A stretch of 64,000 nucleotides of DNA from Bagarius yarrelli (taxonomy: Eukaryota; Chordata; Actinopteri; Siluriformes; Sisoridae), in assembly GCA_005784505.1 (NCBI GenBank), contig VCAZ01000070.1:1-64000 (forward strand), written 5' to 3'. Made by a program: the position numbers and the translations under genes. The notes beneath the pieces are model-generated. The model made no database searches. It worked only from the letters and a program-made list of their open reading frames with translations, and had not been told where the DNA came from. Below are positions 10,707 to 22,410 of the stretch, piece by piece. Position 1 is the stretch's first letter, and each line of letters begins with the position of its first letter.

Positions 10707-12009
10707 AAATCAACCGTCTAGTTTTTAGTTAAATATCAAATGATTATAGTTTTTTATCTATCCAGTTCTTCTATATACTGTGAAACTTTATGAAAAATAA
10801 AATGAATCTCAGAAAGCTAAGTCAGGTTGCTGAGTTCGAGCATGTCACTGGCAGGAAGTTTTTCTGTTTACCAGATGCAGACATAGTGGACACTGTTCAC
10901 ACTGAGATAAACCTCCTCATTATAACCACTGTTCAGAGGAGACACTGTCCTTCCAAAGCAACTACTCCAGCTTTTCTTTTACAGACACTAGAGCCCTGCT
11001 TCAAAAAAGCTCACTGAGAACCGGGGCTTCACCAAAGCCGTTATTTTCTCCATATCTGGCATCCGTTTCTCAGTCGGCAGCAATTGAAAATCTCTCTGTT
11101 TATTTATTTATTTATTTATATGTCGAAGTAACTTAAATCGTGAACATTTGTTTAATTCTTATCTGAAATAACACACCAGGAGGACCAGTGGTTTGTGTAC
11201 ATCTTTGTAAGATGTTCAACATTACTGAATCTGATCTTCTACATCCACTTCAATTACTCGCAGTGAATTCCATAAGAAAGCTAAAGTGGATTGGTGGAAA
11301 TAGATCAGAATGAAATCCAAAGTTTTTGGGGTTTTTTTTCATTTGCAGGATCTTCCGCTTCGTGTAAGAACAAACTCTAGCATGTTCGCAGCTGCAGTTG
11401 ATCATTTAGCCAGCAATCAAGTGCGCTTTTTTACATGATGGGAAATGCATAAAATGAACCGGTTTCAATTGTTTAGTGTGTTAGAATACTTTTGGCACCG
11501 ATTACATCGTTTAAGCACTTACGCTTGTGGAAACATTTTTTGCTTGTTAACTGTGAAGTTTGGATGCCAAGCATAAAACTACCGAATGGCTGCAGCCAGG
11601 AATTTAGTTAGGTGTTAATTCCTACAGGCAAACACTGAAAAAGAGTAGAAATACATCAGGAATATAAACATTTTTCTCAAATGTGTCGGTTAGTTACTAA
11701 TAAAAGACTCGGTACAATAACTACTAAGCTAATTACAGTGTATACATTATCCACCGTAATTAGCTTAGCGCCTTCTGCAAACCAGAACTTGTGAATTGGT
11801 AGAATAATAAGTGCAATAAACTTAATTAAATGTAATAAACTTGACTAAAAAAGTCGATGTTTTTTTAAGACTCATATTAATCCTAGTTTTTACTGAAGAC
11901 CACATTTTGCAGTTTAATGACTTGATGACCGTTAAATAGCCTTTTTAACGGCTACAATGTTTTTACAAACAAAGAGACATGAACCCTGCAAATGACCCAT
12001 AATGCTGTG

Positions 12010-12147
12010 CAGCCAAATTAAAATGTTACTGTTTCTATCCAAGTAAATATTTTCGGGCAGGAAGAAGACACAAAGGATTGAAGGAATTAGGAGAAAGAAA
12101 CTATCGATTCATCTGATGGAGTTTTACACCAGGTTCCAGTTCTCACC
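12010..12147. repeat. Dispersed repeat unit A, flanked by 20-bp direct repeats
   Basis: A segment with gttactgtttctatccaagt, caggaagaagacacaaagga and atctgatggagttttacacc recurs at 13896-14068. It is flanked by identical 20-mers at 11991-12010 and 12148-12167. Confidence 0.7.
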
Positions 12148-12952
12148 AATGACCCATAATGCTGTGCTCTTCCTACTGGTGTCCAGTAACTGTAAAAATC
12201 AAGGAGTTGAATTCACTTAGAAAAGCATGGAAACTGGTGGTCTCGAAGGTCTTAAGCAAATGAGTTTATTAAACTTGAGTTGGTAAAACTCACTAAAACT
12301 CTGTAAATAAAACTTGTGTACTTGTAGTTTTCTAGTTAAGAGTTCTCCTAACAAGCCTACTTTACATTACTAAAAAAAATGTCTGGAAACTTACTTACTT
12401 ACTTACTTAACTGCCTTAAATTACTCAAGCAAGTCATACTGAAAACTGTAAGTTCTTAATATAAGACAAAACAACGTTTGTCGGCATTCCAAAGAGACAT
12501 TTATTTGTTCTAGGTTGCACAAAGCCTTTAACAACACAACACACAACACACATCTAGATACTGTAAAGAAATGTTTTAAAAACCAATGTCTGTTTTTGCA
12601 CATTTTTTACACAGAACACACTAAACACACTAAAGTTTACTAGTAAACAAGTTTCCTGGCCCTCTTTATATCAAAACCGTTTTCGACGTTTTCTAAAACC
12701 GAAAACTGTTAAGCGAACTGAGTTTCCCAACAGGAATGGAAACATTTTGCAGAGTATTTGTTGTTTATTTGTTGTTGATAATTCTGTCGTTGTCGTCTTG
12801 GAAATGAGATTCAGATTCTAAACACTGCTGCTCGCCTACAGAGAGAAAACAGGCCAGCGATTTCCTCAGGATACCAAGCTTTTCCCTGTTCTCACACCAG
12901 GGGGTAAAAATAACTTCCTATCAATGTCAGCATGGCCCAGTCACTTGCTACA

Positions 12953-13556
12953 CACTTTCTTATACTATTACTACTGTACTACTACTACTAATACCATACT
13001 ATACTACTACAACTACTACTATACTACTACAACTACTACTAAAACTACTACTGTACTATACTACTACTACTACTACTATACTATGCAACTACAACACTAT
13101 ATAACTACTACTATACTATACAACTACTACTATATTATACAACTACTACTAAACTATGCTACTACTATACTATATAGCTACAACACTATACTACTACAAC
13201 TATACTATGCAACTACAACACTATACAACTACTGTACAACTACTACTATACTATTACTATACTACTATTACTATTATACTGTACAACTTACTATACTATA
13301 CTACTACTATAATATGCTACAAGTATACTACTATGCTATACTATAACTATATTATACTATGCTGTGCTACACTATAACTATACTACTCTTATACTTTATT
13401 ATGCTACTGCTATACTATAACTATATTATGCTATGCTATTCTATAACTATACTAATCCTAAACTATGCTCTGCTAAACTATACTATTATACTATGCTACT
13501 TCTATTCTATGCTATACTATACTACTACTATACTATACAGTACTATGCAATACTAT
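12953..13556. repeat. Long CTA/TATA low-complexity tract
   Basis: About 600 bp is built almost wholly of CTA, ACTA and CTATA units with gradual change from ACT-rich to TATGCTA-rich. It is open in some + frames, giving tyrosine/threonine-rich peptides at 12924-13346 and 13156-13377, but these are artefacts of the triplet pattern. Likely a degenerate expanded microsatellite. Confidence 0.9.
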
Positions 13557-13617
13557 GTTTTGTTATAAGAGAACATTGTGATCCTAAAAACCAGTAGTAA
13601 TCTAATCATTGACTCGA

Positions 13618-13672
13618 AGCACATGTGTATGTCACTGTGGATAAGGGCGTCTGGCAAAAACTGTAAATGTAG
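13618..13672 (+). repeat. SINE tail fragment
   Basis: The short stretch with gtcactgtggataagggcgt and ctggcaaaaactgtaaatgt is the 3' tail motif of the SINE family found across this window. Confidence 0.65.
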
Positions 13673-13895
13673 CCCTCCTAAAATAACTATTTCTTTTTCT
13701 GTTGTCTCCTGAGCTAGAAATATCTGACTACACAAAGCATTGGATTTTTTTGGGCTCATAAAAATGTACGAACGTGAAATCTCATTAGACTACCAGAACC
13801 AGCACTGCTTGTACTTACACAGTTAAAGATTTCACTCAAAGCAATACTCAGCGGACTGATATTTCATATTGAGTTCATTAAAAAAGTCCATGTGT

Positions 13896-14068
13896 TATGC
13901 TGGCAACCAAATAGAATGTTACTGTTTGTATCCAAGTAAATAATATTGAGTAGTCAGACATTTTCAGGCAGGAAGAAGACACAAAGAAATGATTGAGGGG
14001 TGGAGATAGGAATTAGGAGAAAGAAACCATAATTCATCTGATGGAGTTTTAATCAGGTTCCAGTTCAA
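13896..14068. repeat. Dispersed repeat unit B (copy of 12010-12147)
   Basis: It shares gttactgtttgtatccaagt, caggaagaagacacaaag and ggaattaggagaaagaaac with unit A, in the same orientation about 1.9 kb away. It has about 30 extra bases (for example aatattgagtagtcagacat). Confidence 0.7.
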
Positions 14069-15457
14069 CAACAACAATCCCAATTTCATAAAGATTGACT
14101 GAATAAGTGACTGAGTTGGAGAACACACTTCTGTTGCCCTGCCCAGCTGCCACACACTTTTCCACTGTCCACAAAAACATGGTGCTGAATTGCCTGTGCT
14201 TCATGTAGCGGAAGTCTGAGGTGCAGGAAAAGCATTTTGCGGAGGTGGTGTTGGTGTCTGTTTTGTGTGGAGTAAATTTTATACTTTTAATTAAGTTCCT
14301 TGCCTGTTCACTTCCTGACAGTGAGTAAGAAATCAGTGTTCTGATTGGTCGCCTAAGTTCAGGAGTATATTGCGCAATCCGAGGGGAGGCGAGCTCGTCC
14401 GCTGCCTCACTCTGTCCTGCAGGTCGCATTTTTAACTATACAAATCTTCTCCTGCCTCCGCTGAACGCGTGTCCCTGGTTAGTGTGTTGTGTTTTTTTTT
14501 ATTTCTGCCTCAGGTTATGTAGTGTTTTGGTGAATAAGAGGGGAGCCCTTGAGGGCATCTTTCTTATTATTGCTAATGAGTTCTGAGAAACCTGTGACAT
14601 CACTCAGCATCTCTCTCTCTCTCTCTCTTTCTCACTCTCTGATTTTGCATTAACTTTTTTAAACCATCTCTTTTTTTATTGGTTCTCATCTCTTTTTTTT
14701 TTTTGCCCATTTTTCAGATTTCTGATCTCTACAGTTTTTTGTTTCTTTCTTCTCCTTTTCCTTTTCTCTCCTCCCATTCCCCGCCCTCAGTTATTCCTGT
14801 TTAATCCTATTCTTATCTCCTTAATTCTCCTTTTTCTATTTCTTATTACACCCCTTCTCTTTGTTGTGATCCGTTTCTTTTTTTTTCTCTCTCCATTGTA
14901 ATCTTTTATCATTTACTTCTTTTTACTTCTTTTTATTTTAATTCTGTCTTCACCCCAGCATTACCTCTCAATCCTTTGTTCTTTCTAACAAAAAGATTGC
15001 ATATCATTGTTTTTCTAAGGCACGTATAAGAAAATTACAGCCAGTGATTAACTTTGGGTGTTAAAAATAATCATATCCAAGATTGAGTGTGAGCTGCGTA
15101 AGGAGGAAGATTTAACGTAAAAAAACATCAAAAACACTTAATCTGCCTGTTATGTTTTACAGTGTTTGTGTGTGTTTGTGTGTGTGTGTGTGTGTGTGTC
15201 TGAGATGAACACAAGCTTTAACAGGCTTCTCATTTCTGTCTCAGTGCTTCTCTCTCTCCCCACCGATAGCTATCTCTATCTCTCTCCTTCTTTTCCCCTC
15301 GCTCTTTTACACACACATAAAGCGATAGAACAGCAAAAGCGCAGTGGTAGTTTAATGAGCAAAACAGGGGAACATATGGAGCCCAAATACAGCCAGCTTT
15401 TTTCCCAGCTTCATCATCAGCATCACTGCTGTAGGCCTGAAGCTCTCTCTCTCTCTT

Positions 15458-15488
<31 letters not shown>

Positions 15489-16500
15489 TACTCTCTCTGT
15501 CTCTCTAACATACTCTCACTTCCTCTGTCCTCCTTGGTCCATTTTTCATTTAGAATAAAAACAGAGTGCATTTCCGTTCACATCCACACTTTTTAAAGAT
15601 TTTTTTTCTTTTTTTTTTTTGCATTGACTGCGAATTGTAAAGCCGATTTTTCTATTGTATGTATTCCTGGGGCTAAGAAATGATTTATATTACACAAGCC
15701 TGCATCTTTTGATATATCACTGTGGCGGATTGATACGCTAAGCTGAATGTGCGGATAAAGAAAAATGGCAAATGCATTTTAAATAGTTTCAGTTCTAGTT
15801 GAAAATCCCTAACCCGGAATATTATACGTTTACATCCCTGCTTTATGATTCTACCTTCAAAAATCAAGAAAGTTTATTAATAGTATTAACGGTTCAGATT
15901 TTTCCAGTAAAGTTACTGAGACTTTAAAAATTGACCTGCTGTGTTTTTTTTTTTTTTCATCTTTTTTTTCCCCAACAGTGTAACATTATGAAGTTCACCC
16001 CTGCAACGACACTCGGATGTCTGTTGCTCTCATCAAATCACACGTAATTTAATTAAATCTTTTATTGAGTTATGATGAACACAGTGAAATCGCTTTCTCT
16101 CCAGCAAAACTCTTTTATAAGGCAGTTTTGAAAAACAAGGTTATTACATTTTCATAAAGCAGTGGAATTGGATTTAATGAAGGGAGCTTTCCCATGCAGA
16201 TGAGCAGAGCTCAGGCAGAGAGATAAGAAGATGAGAGAAATAGGATTAAAAAACATAAATGGCATAAAAGGAAATTAGTTTCGTTTCAATGTGCTGCCTT
16301 TCTAGAAGTAATTATAAATGATGTCTACAGTTTACAGTTCTCAAAACAAGGTGAACTTTTTACTTGGAATCCAACTCAACACTCAACACACTTATTGTTG
16401 GTGAAATGGGAAAAAAATGTGCTTAAAAATAGTCGACTGCTAAAATAGTTAGACAGGAATCAATATTGTAATAAATGCAACAGGAAATTTTGCATTTATT
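14069..16500. other. Intergenic: GC-richer patch then pyrimidine-rich tract
   Basis: 14330-14480 is locally GC-richer, with a minus open frame at 14049-14429 (126 residues) showing no recognised domain. From 14600 to 15000 the + strand is strongly CT-rich. GT and CT/CA microsatellites occur at 15165-15199 and 15442-15490. The open frame at 15166-15558 is low complexity. Nothing else was recognised. Confidence 0.5.
15442..15490. repeat. Compound (CT)n(CA)n microsatellite
   Basis: A CT-rich run grades into about ten CA units. It belongs to a larger pyrimidine-rich area. Confidence 0.9.
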
Positions 16501-16523
16501 TCAAATCCAGCACTCTTTAAAGA

Positions 16524-16588
16524 ATAATCACTATTATATATATATATATATATCTATATCTATATATATATATATATATAGTGATTAT
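16524..16588. repeat. AT-rich palindrome (hairpin)
   Basis: The arms ataatcacta (16524-16533) and tagtgattat (16579-16588) are exact inverse complements and flank a TA-repeat centre. The whole could form a long hairpin. Confidence 0.8.
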
Positions 16589-16867
16589 CATTAACATTTA
16601 AAAAACATCCTAATGTGCCAATAAATTCTGAATGTCAACAACAACAACAATAATATGGTCAATAATAATTATCATTCTACCACAAAACACATTAAATAAT
16701 AATGAATAAGAATAAACCAATGCACTGTTAAGAGTTATAACATTTAGAACATTTTTATTTACTATTTTGTAGTATCAGTATGTACAACCATCTCATGAGT
16801 ATATAAAGAGCAAAAATAGATATTCGAAGGTTTTTTTTCCAAACGTTTCCGAAAGTACTGTCTGTGG

Positions 16868-17005
16868 AGGAAGGACAGTGATTAAGTGTTTGACCGACTA
16901 ATTTAAAGAACAGGGTTTGATTCCCAGCACCACCAAGCCACCACTGCTGGGCCCCTGAGCAAAACCCTAAACCCTCAGTTGCTCAGTTGTATAACAGGCA
17001 GTTTT
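16868..17005 (+). repeat. tRNA-derived SINE
   Basis: The head gacagtgattaagtgtttga is followed by box-B-like gggtttgattcccagcacca, ccactgctgggcccctgagc, ctcagttgctcagttgtata and a lost tail. Confidence 0.85.
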
Positions 17006-17576
17006 TTAGGACTGACAGCTTTGAAAGTAAATGACATTTTCCAGAAAGAGAGTGATGCTGTTATAATAAGCGTGATAACAATAAGTAACTTGTGTTACAG
17101 AAAGATTATAAAAATAAATACTAAATATGGAAAAGTATAATAAGTCATTGTTTAAAAATCAAATTAGTGATTGCGAATAAATAAAATTTCACTTCAAGTT
17201 GGATTGCAAAATAGCAACCAGTTTTATATATATATATATATTGTTAAATCATTCAAGGGGTGTAAAGTCAGACTAAATGTTATTAAAATTACTGCACAAG
17301 CAGCTTTGTCTGCAGAAAAATCCAGAGTTGCACACGTTGGCTTTGATGTTGAAGGAAAAAATACAGGGAGCAGCTTCATCCTTTTAGACTGGCATCCTTA
17401 TTAGCACCCTAAACAAATAGAAAGCTACTGTAGAGTATAATATTCTCCTACAGCAAAGTTTGAGGAGATTGGAAACACTCGTAGACTTTATATTCTTCAG
17501 TCTTCCTAAACAACTTGGTATCAACACAACTTTATGCTAAGACTTTTTAAATGCCAATTACAAAGCTGTTATCACA

Positions 17577-17837
17577 TGTGCCCTGCCAGGTCTCCGGAGG
17601 GCAATGGAGAGACTTTCTGTGTCAGTGTTGTAGACCATGTGCTCCGTGTTTGTTTATTTTGTCTGTTTCATGTCATGTGAGTCTCCCTGTCCTGCCATTG
17701 GTTGATTGTTCCCTCATTATGCTTTGTCGCTTGTCACCATCTGTGTTTTTTGTTTTTCATGTTCTTTGATTTGTCTTTTTTATTTCATTTGTAATTTCTT
17801 TAATAAACTGCATTTGCATCCAAACCCCTGATATGTC
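17577..17837 (+). mobile_element. LTR-retrotransposon solo LTR-like piece
   Basis: It contains tgccattggttgattgttcc (an inverted CCAAT) and, near its 3' end, aataaactgcatttgcatcc followed by aaacccctg. The same kind of 3' end is seen in the LTR at 20636-21098. No coding region is attached, so it is read as a solo or truncated LTR. Confidence 0.6.
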
Positions 17838-18564
17838 TTTGCCTTTATTTCTTTAAGCCAATACATCACACGTATAAGTCGCATTTCTGGCAAATGTTCA
17901 ACTATTCCAGACTTTTGAAAAAATGTTATTGTGACTCTTGTCAGTGGAAAGATAACAATTGTGTCAACAGATAACAACCATATGTCATGTTTATGATGAA
18001 TTAACTACTATAAATGTACTCAATTTCCAAATAAAACCCACAAAAACAGCAGTCTTAAACATTTGGCAGCCTTTAATGACTGTATTTAGATTCATCCGAT
18101 GAGCATGAATCTCATAAGATAAACAAGCCACATTTTAGGCTGATTACTTGAATGTGTACAGTATAATTTGGGGTAATTATTTGAGCCACAGGGTTCTTAA
18201 TTCCTAAATCTTCCACAGACACACAAACACATCAGATCAAATTGTTCTTGATTTTAACTTCAGTGTAAAATAAGGCAAAATTATGCAAAAATCAGGAGAA
18301 TAAATTTAATTCATTAATCATGAACATGATACAGTAACTAGAAACTCGGAGTCTTCGAGTGGTAAATGTGTATTCAGATCGGAAATAAGATTGAAGAAGA
18401 AATTCTTGTATATCCAGTAGTGAATATTCTTTATAAATATTCTGTAACCCAAACTATTTCTTATAAGAATATATCAGTTAAATAAATCATTCTAATATAA
18501 AAAAATATTAATGAAATATTGTGTTACTTCCTTTTTATAAACTACATGCATGAATATTATAAAT
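17838..18564. other. AT-rich intergenic, nothing recognised
   Basis: No repeat family or coding block was identified in this stretch. Confidence 0.4.
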
Positions 18565-18835
18565 ATAAATATTTGGTCCCTCAGATCATCTGAGCTTGAG
18601 CTCTTGACTGTTCCTCAGTATTGGATGTCCACTATAGGTGGTAGGGTTCATTTGGTGTTAATTCTTCTAAATTATGGAAATGCACTACCTCTTACACATA
18701 AAAATATACCATCTGTGTTCACCTTTAAGATAAAAACATATCTTTTAATATGTGTATTGGATATTGTGGCTTATGTGTTTGTATTGTCTATGATGGTATG
18801 TACCAAAGCAACCTTGAGCGCTATATGAGCACGCT
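18565..18835 (+). mobile_element. L2-like LINE C-terminal fragment
   Basis: The open frame at 18550-18828 contains LRSSELELLTVP, then NYGNALPL and a block SVFTFKIKTYLL, matching the extreme C-terminus of L2/Rex-like reverse transcriptase proteins. It ends in a tail with gagcgctatatgagcacgct. The upstream reverse transcriptase is absent, as expected for a 5'-truncated insertion. Confidence 0.75.
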
Positions 18836-18837
18836 AT

Positions 18838-18930
18838 AAGGGCCCTTGAGCAAGACCCTTAACCCTCTTTTTACCAAGGGCCACGTATCATAGCTAATCC
18901 CATGCTCGGACCCTAACTTCCTTAACTGGT
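18838..18930 (+). repeat. SINE-like fragment
   Basis: Contains gggcccttgagcaagaccct, taaccctctttttaccaagg and atcatagctaatcccatgct, the body of a second teleost SINE type. A reverse-strand relative occurs at 48200-48345. Confidence 0.65.
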
Positions 18931-20149
18931 GTACATAAAGGATTTTTTTTACACTGCTGTATTTTACACATTATTAAAAGAAAGGTTTTTTCTAAATACA
19001 GTAAGTACCTGCTGCCTTTGACCGAATATGCCTTTAAATCGGTACCTTAGAACGGATCTTAAAGCTAATCATTTCTTCACTAGCAAACTACCAAGCTACC
19101 AATTTGACCGTAGCGATGTTCTTGCATTGAATAGCACACTGAAAAAGCTGAAAAGAAAATGAAATGAAACATTTTCTATGGACTCTGTTACAGCATCTAA
19201 TTATTATAATTAGATCTTTTTTTTATTTATCTCAGAAAATCAACAATGCCATTTTGAAAAGGATATTCTGTAGAAGCAGCAGGTATAAGGGTCGGATTTG
19301 GGTCATTTTTTTCGAGGTTTGGAGCAGAAAAGAGCTGAAAGACTGTAAGTGTTTCCTCATTACCATTTATATGTTCCTGCTTTCTTTGCCTTTGATTAAA
19401 TCGGACTGTTCTAAGTGACTGCCAGAGATTTTTAGCACTTTTCACTTTTCTGTTCTAAAAAGACTGAAGACTGACGAGAAAATGAGTGTGTGTGTGTGTG
19501 TGTCTGGTTCAAGCTGAATTAGTGAACTGAAACAATGCCTGTATCCATTCAAAGGAACAAGTCCTTTCATCTCGTCCGCAGTGCCTCTTCACACAATGTT
19601 TAACGATTATGTAGATATGCTGAAAGATGCTCTGTATGTCAGTCCTAACCTTCCTTACTGTGTCACACAAACACACCCACACACACACACACATTTCATT
19701 CAGAGAGCGATCGTCCAGCTACAAAAGAGATGACAACCTGGCTGTGTGTCAATGTTTCGACTTCCTGCAGAATAACAGCGATGATCTGAGAGCCTGTCAG
19801 TCTAACAGGTGTATTTGACAGATGAGTGCGTCCTCTTTAATTATAGACTCACACCAAGAGATGGCTGCTGTTTGACTCCTCACCTTGTTTGTTATTATTA
19901 AAAGGAAACATATTCATCAAAAAATACAGAGGCTGTGTACCTTATGTTGTAGAGGGCAAAACACTGCTCCAACTTGACAATGTTTTGCCAGGGTGTGTGT
20001 GGAAGAGCAAGAGTCTTCCGCTCTATGAATGTGTGTTTCGCTTAGTTGTTTATTGTTTATTTGTTTATTTTAGTTGTTATGTTGCAAATAAATCCCTCCT
20101 TTTTGTCCATGTGTGTACGGGGGCACTTTGTGGAATATTGTAATGAACT
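18931..20149. other. Intergenic, GT/CA runs only
   Basis: A GT microsatellite lies at 19484-19504 and a CA run near 19675-19693. Short open frames here have no recognised domains. Confidence 0.4.
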
Positions 20150-20275
20150 CCACTAAGCAGTGCAGTTTTATTTGAAAATAAATAGGGTAACAAAACAGCA
20201 TAAACTTGACTAAACTAACTTAACTAAACTTGACTCTGACAAACATCACTTACCTTAGTGGTATAGCAAATATCC
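20150..20275 (-). mobile_element. Possible LTR fragment
   Basis: The run cagtgcagttttatttgaaa and aaacttgactaaactaactt is, in reverse, similar in style to the 3' half of the solo LTR near 49420-49577 (linker of aagctaagc units, then ataaactgcac). Low confidence. Confidence 0.35.
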
Positions 20276-20277
20276 AT

Positions 20278-20630
20278 TCATTCATTCACAGCCAGGCAGG
20301 TTGAGTTCCTCTCTGCCAGGCCCAGGGTGATTGGCGAGCCATTAGTCACCAATATCCACTCCACACAGGCCGCAAAGTCTGCTCTTGGGCCTACCCCGGG
20401 CATCTTAGCCTTTGTGGCAGCGTTAAGCCCTACATAATAATAGATACTCAAGATGGCATCTAAAAAATCTGTGTAACTGTCCAGGTCCAGAAACTCTCGG
20501 CTGAGATCTTTCAGCGAGCGATCTCCCTGCCTGAGCATAAGAAGTTGTGCTCCCTAAAAATGATCCATGACAGACTTGGTGAGATGAGAGAGAGAAAAAA
20601 CAATTCTGCTGCGTCCACTGGGTGGCCTTG
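20278..20630 (-). pseudogene. LTR-retrotransposon gag-like fragment
   Basis: Minus-strand reading from about 20538 gives LRQGDRSLKDLSREFLDL, then VGLNAATKAKMPGVGPR, DFAACVEWIL and NGSPITLGL. This resembles the gag-like protein of LTR elements often annotated in cyprinids and other teleosts, where the pattern is a REGDR-L block, a Y-GLN block and a GPRGDFAAFVEW block (recalled). It sits directly downstream of the inner end of the minus-strand LTR at 20636, the expected position for gag. The frame breaks near the start, and no pol region follows. Probably a truncated, inactive copy. Confidence 0.65.
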
Positions 20631-20635
20631 ATTTC

Positions 20636-21098
20636 TGTCACGAGTCTTAGGGTTGATTAGGATGCAAATGTAATATTTTATTAACAGATATTTAAGAGTA
20701 AAACAACAAAAAAACAAAGAACCTTGAAAACATAAACTAAGCTGAGGAAAATAATACAAGAAACTAGAAACACATAACCTGAAACATGGACATGAACATA
20801 GAACGTTGACCAAAGCAATAACTGTAGCATGCAACATAGACTGTGAAAAGCAACACACGACTTGAAACATAAAACCTGAACGATAACCTTGGAGAACATA
20901 GTCTAAAACAGGAGTGGGCAATCTCGGTCATGAAGGGCCGGTGTCCTTGCCTCAACACACTTACCAGTAGGTTTCAAGGGTTGGAGCTAAACTCTGCAGG
21001 ACACCTAGATAGCCCACCCCTGGTCTAAAACATAGAAACAAAGTCCTCCTGTGGCCCGGCAGGGCAACATACCCGGCAAGCCTGACCGAGACCTAACA
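20636..21098 (-). mobile_element. LTR of retrotransposon, interrupted by hAT element
   Basis: Read on the minus strand it starts TGTTAGGTCTCGGTCAGGC and ends GACTCGTGACA, giving the expected TG...CA ends. Near its 3' end it has an ATAAAA-like signal and a catttgcatcctaatc motif shared with the LTR at 17577-17837. Removing the 114-bp insertion and one 8-bp duplication leaves about 341 bp. Confidence 0.65.
20909..21022. mobile_element. 114-bp non-autonomous hAT element with TSD
   Basis: The terminal repeats caggagtgggcaatct and, on the other end, agcccacccctg are imperfect inverse complements. The 8-bp sequence gtctaaaa flanks it exactly at 20901-20908 and 21023-21030. Eight-base duplications are typical of the hAT superfamily. 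The element interrupts the LTR described above. Confidence 0.9.
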
Positions 21099-21240
21099 AA
21101 GATTTACTTATAGGAATATTTATTCCAATACTATAGTGCAAATATGGTTAAAGTTAGCATGTAGCTTGATTAACTCACTGCACTGCTTTCTCTTTGCTCA
21201 TCATTATGTTCATTAAAGGCATAAATAGAAAAATATGTGC

Positions 21241-21300
21241 AATAATATACAATAAATTCTTAAATTTCCCTTTAGGGATCAATTAAACATTAATTTCTTT
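21241..21300 (+). repeat. LINE 3' tail fragment
   Basis: The segment tgcaataatatacaataaat, then aaatttccctttagggatca, resembles the forward orientation of the LINE tail found at 1353-1450. Confidence 0.4.
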
Positions 21301-21994
21301 TACATTCCCAGTATGTAGGCAGCGAGGTGTATCCGCTAAATCACCAGCTCCCTCCTCGGATTCATCTGCCCCAGCCGGTGTGAATGTGATATGCACCGAC
21401 TAGCCAATTAAACTGCAGATATTAATGTATTATCAATTCTACTGTAATGGATCACACAGGGACCAGCAAAATGCATTAACAAATGCTGCTCTGATTAAAA
21501 TTTTTCTGTGAGACGTCAAAGTAACAGTTTAATTTTGACAAAAATATTGGTTGTTTATTAGTACTTATAACACAGATATAAATTCTTTAAGTTTAATAAA
21601 CATATATTAGAGCCCTTAGTTTTACCCCAAACCAAAACCCAATGACTACCTTTCTAACAATAAAAAGCTAATTAGGAGTTTATTGGAGCACAAATTGCAG
21701 TTCATAGTTACTTCGTAAAGAGAATCAAACGAAAGTGTGACCAAAGTCAGACATTCAGCAATTACAAAAGAAGTCATTAGCGTCGAAGCAAAAGTTGTGC
21801 AAAAGTTCAGGAAAAACCTCAGGGAAAAAGATACTTTTTCTTGTCTTATAAAATAAAGAAAAGGCTTCAAATGAAAACTGTTTTTAAATACTATTTTATA
21901 CTATGTAAATAATTACTTGTTTGACAGACATGCAGCAACATTAAATGTCATTATAATTCAGTCAAGTCCGCTTAAGTCAAAAAGGGGAAATAGT

Positions 21995-22165
21995 GGCTGA
22001 ATCGAACCCGGAGATTGTGGGTTCGATTCCCAGCTTCACCAAGCTACCACTGCTGGGGCCCCTGAGCAAGAGCAAGGCCTTTAACCCCTAATTGCTCAGT
22101 TGTATAAAAGAGATAAATGTAAGTCGCTCTGGATAAGGACGTCTGCCAAATGCTGCAAATGTAAT
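21995..22165 (+). repeat. tRNA-derived SINE
   Basis: Near-complete: gtgggttcgattcccagctt (box B), ctaccactgctggggcccct, attgctcagttgtataaaag, and tail taagtcgctctggataagga then cgtctgccaaatg. Confidence 0.9.
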
Positions 22166-22237
22166 GAGAACAAACAGGCAGCCTTCAGGTCACCATATAC
22201 TGCCTTGTTCAAAGAATTCTGAATTTTGAATTCTAAA

Positions 22238-22410
22238 ATGGTAGCGCAGTGGTTAAGGTGTTAGACTACTAAAGTAAAGACTGGGTTCGATTCCCAGCAC
22301 CACCAAGCTACCACTGCTGGGCCCCTGAGCAAGGCCCCTAACCCCCAATTGCTCAGCTGTATAACAGAGAATAATGTAAGTCGCTCTGGTTAATGGCGTC
22401 TGCCAAATTT
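22238..22410 (+). repeat. tRNA-derived SINE, full-length
   Basis: The cleanest copy in the window: box A region agcgcagtggttaaggtgtt, box B gggttcgattcccagcacca, ccactgctgggcccctgagc, ccaattgctcagctgtataa and tail taagtcgctctggttaatgg. It lies about 75 bp after another copy in the same orientation. Confidence 0.92.

Larger units (their letters stand above)
9366..12950. other. Intergenic DNA, no gene recognised
   Basis: AT-rich. It contains a SINE-like fragment near 9570-9680, a TA run at about 10495-10563, a possible transposon end at 10590-10706 and a small repeated unit at 11991-12167. The open frame at 10790-11017 has no recognisable domain. Confidence 0.5.

Noticed and set aside
12924..13377. 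Open frames of 140 and 73 residues rich in Tyr, Thr and Leu
   Set aside because: They are translations of the CTA/TATA simple-sequence tract, with overlapping frames equally open.
14049..14429. 126-residue minus-strand open frame
   Set aside because: Its C-terminal part lies in a dispersed repeat unit and no family was recognised.
15166..15558. 130-residue open frame
   Set aside because: Composed of GT, CT and CA microsatellites. No domain or splice context.
22238..22310. Possible tRNA gene (box A and box B present)
   Set aside because: The cloverleaf is not maintained, and the sequence continues into the SINE body and tail shared by many copies.
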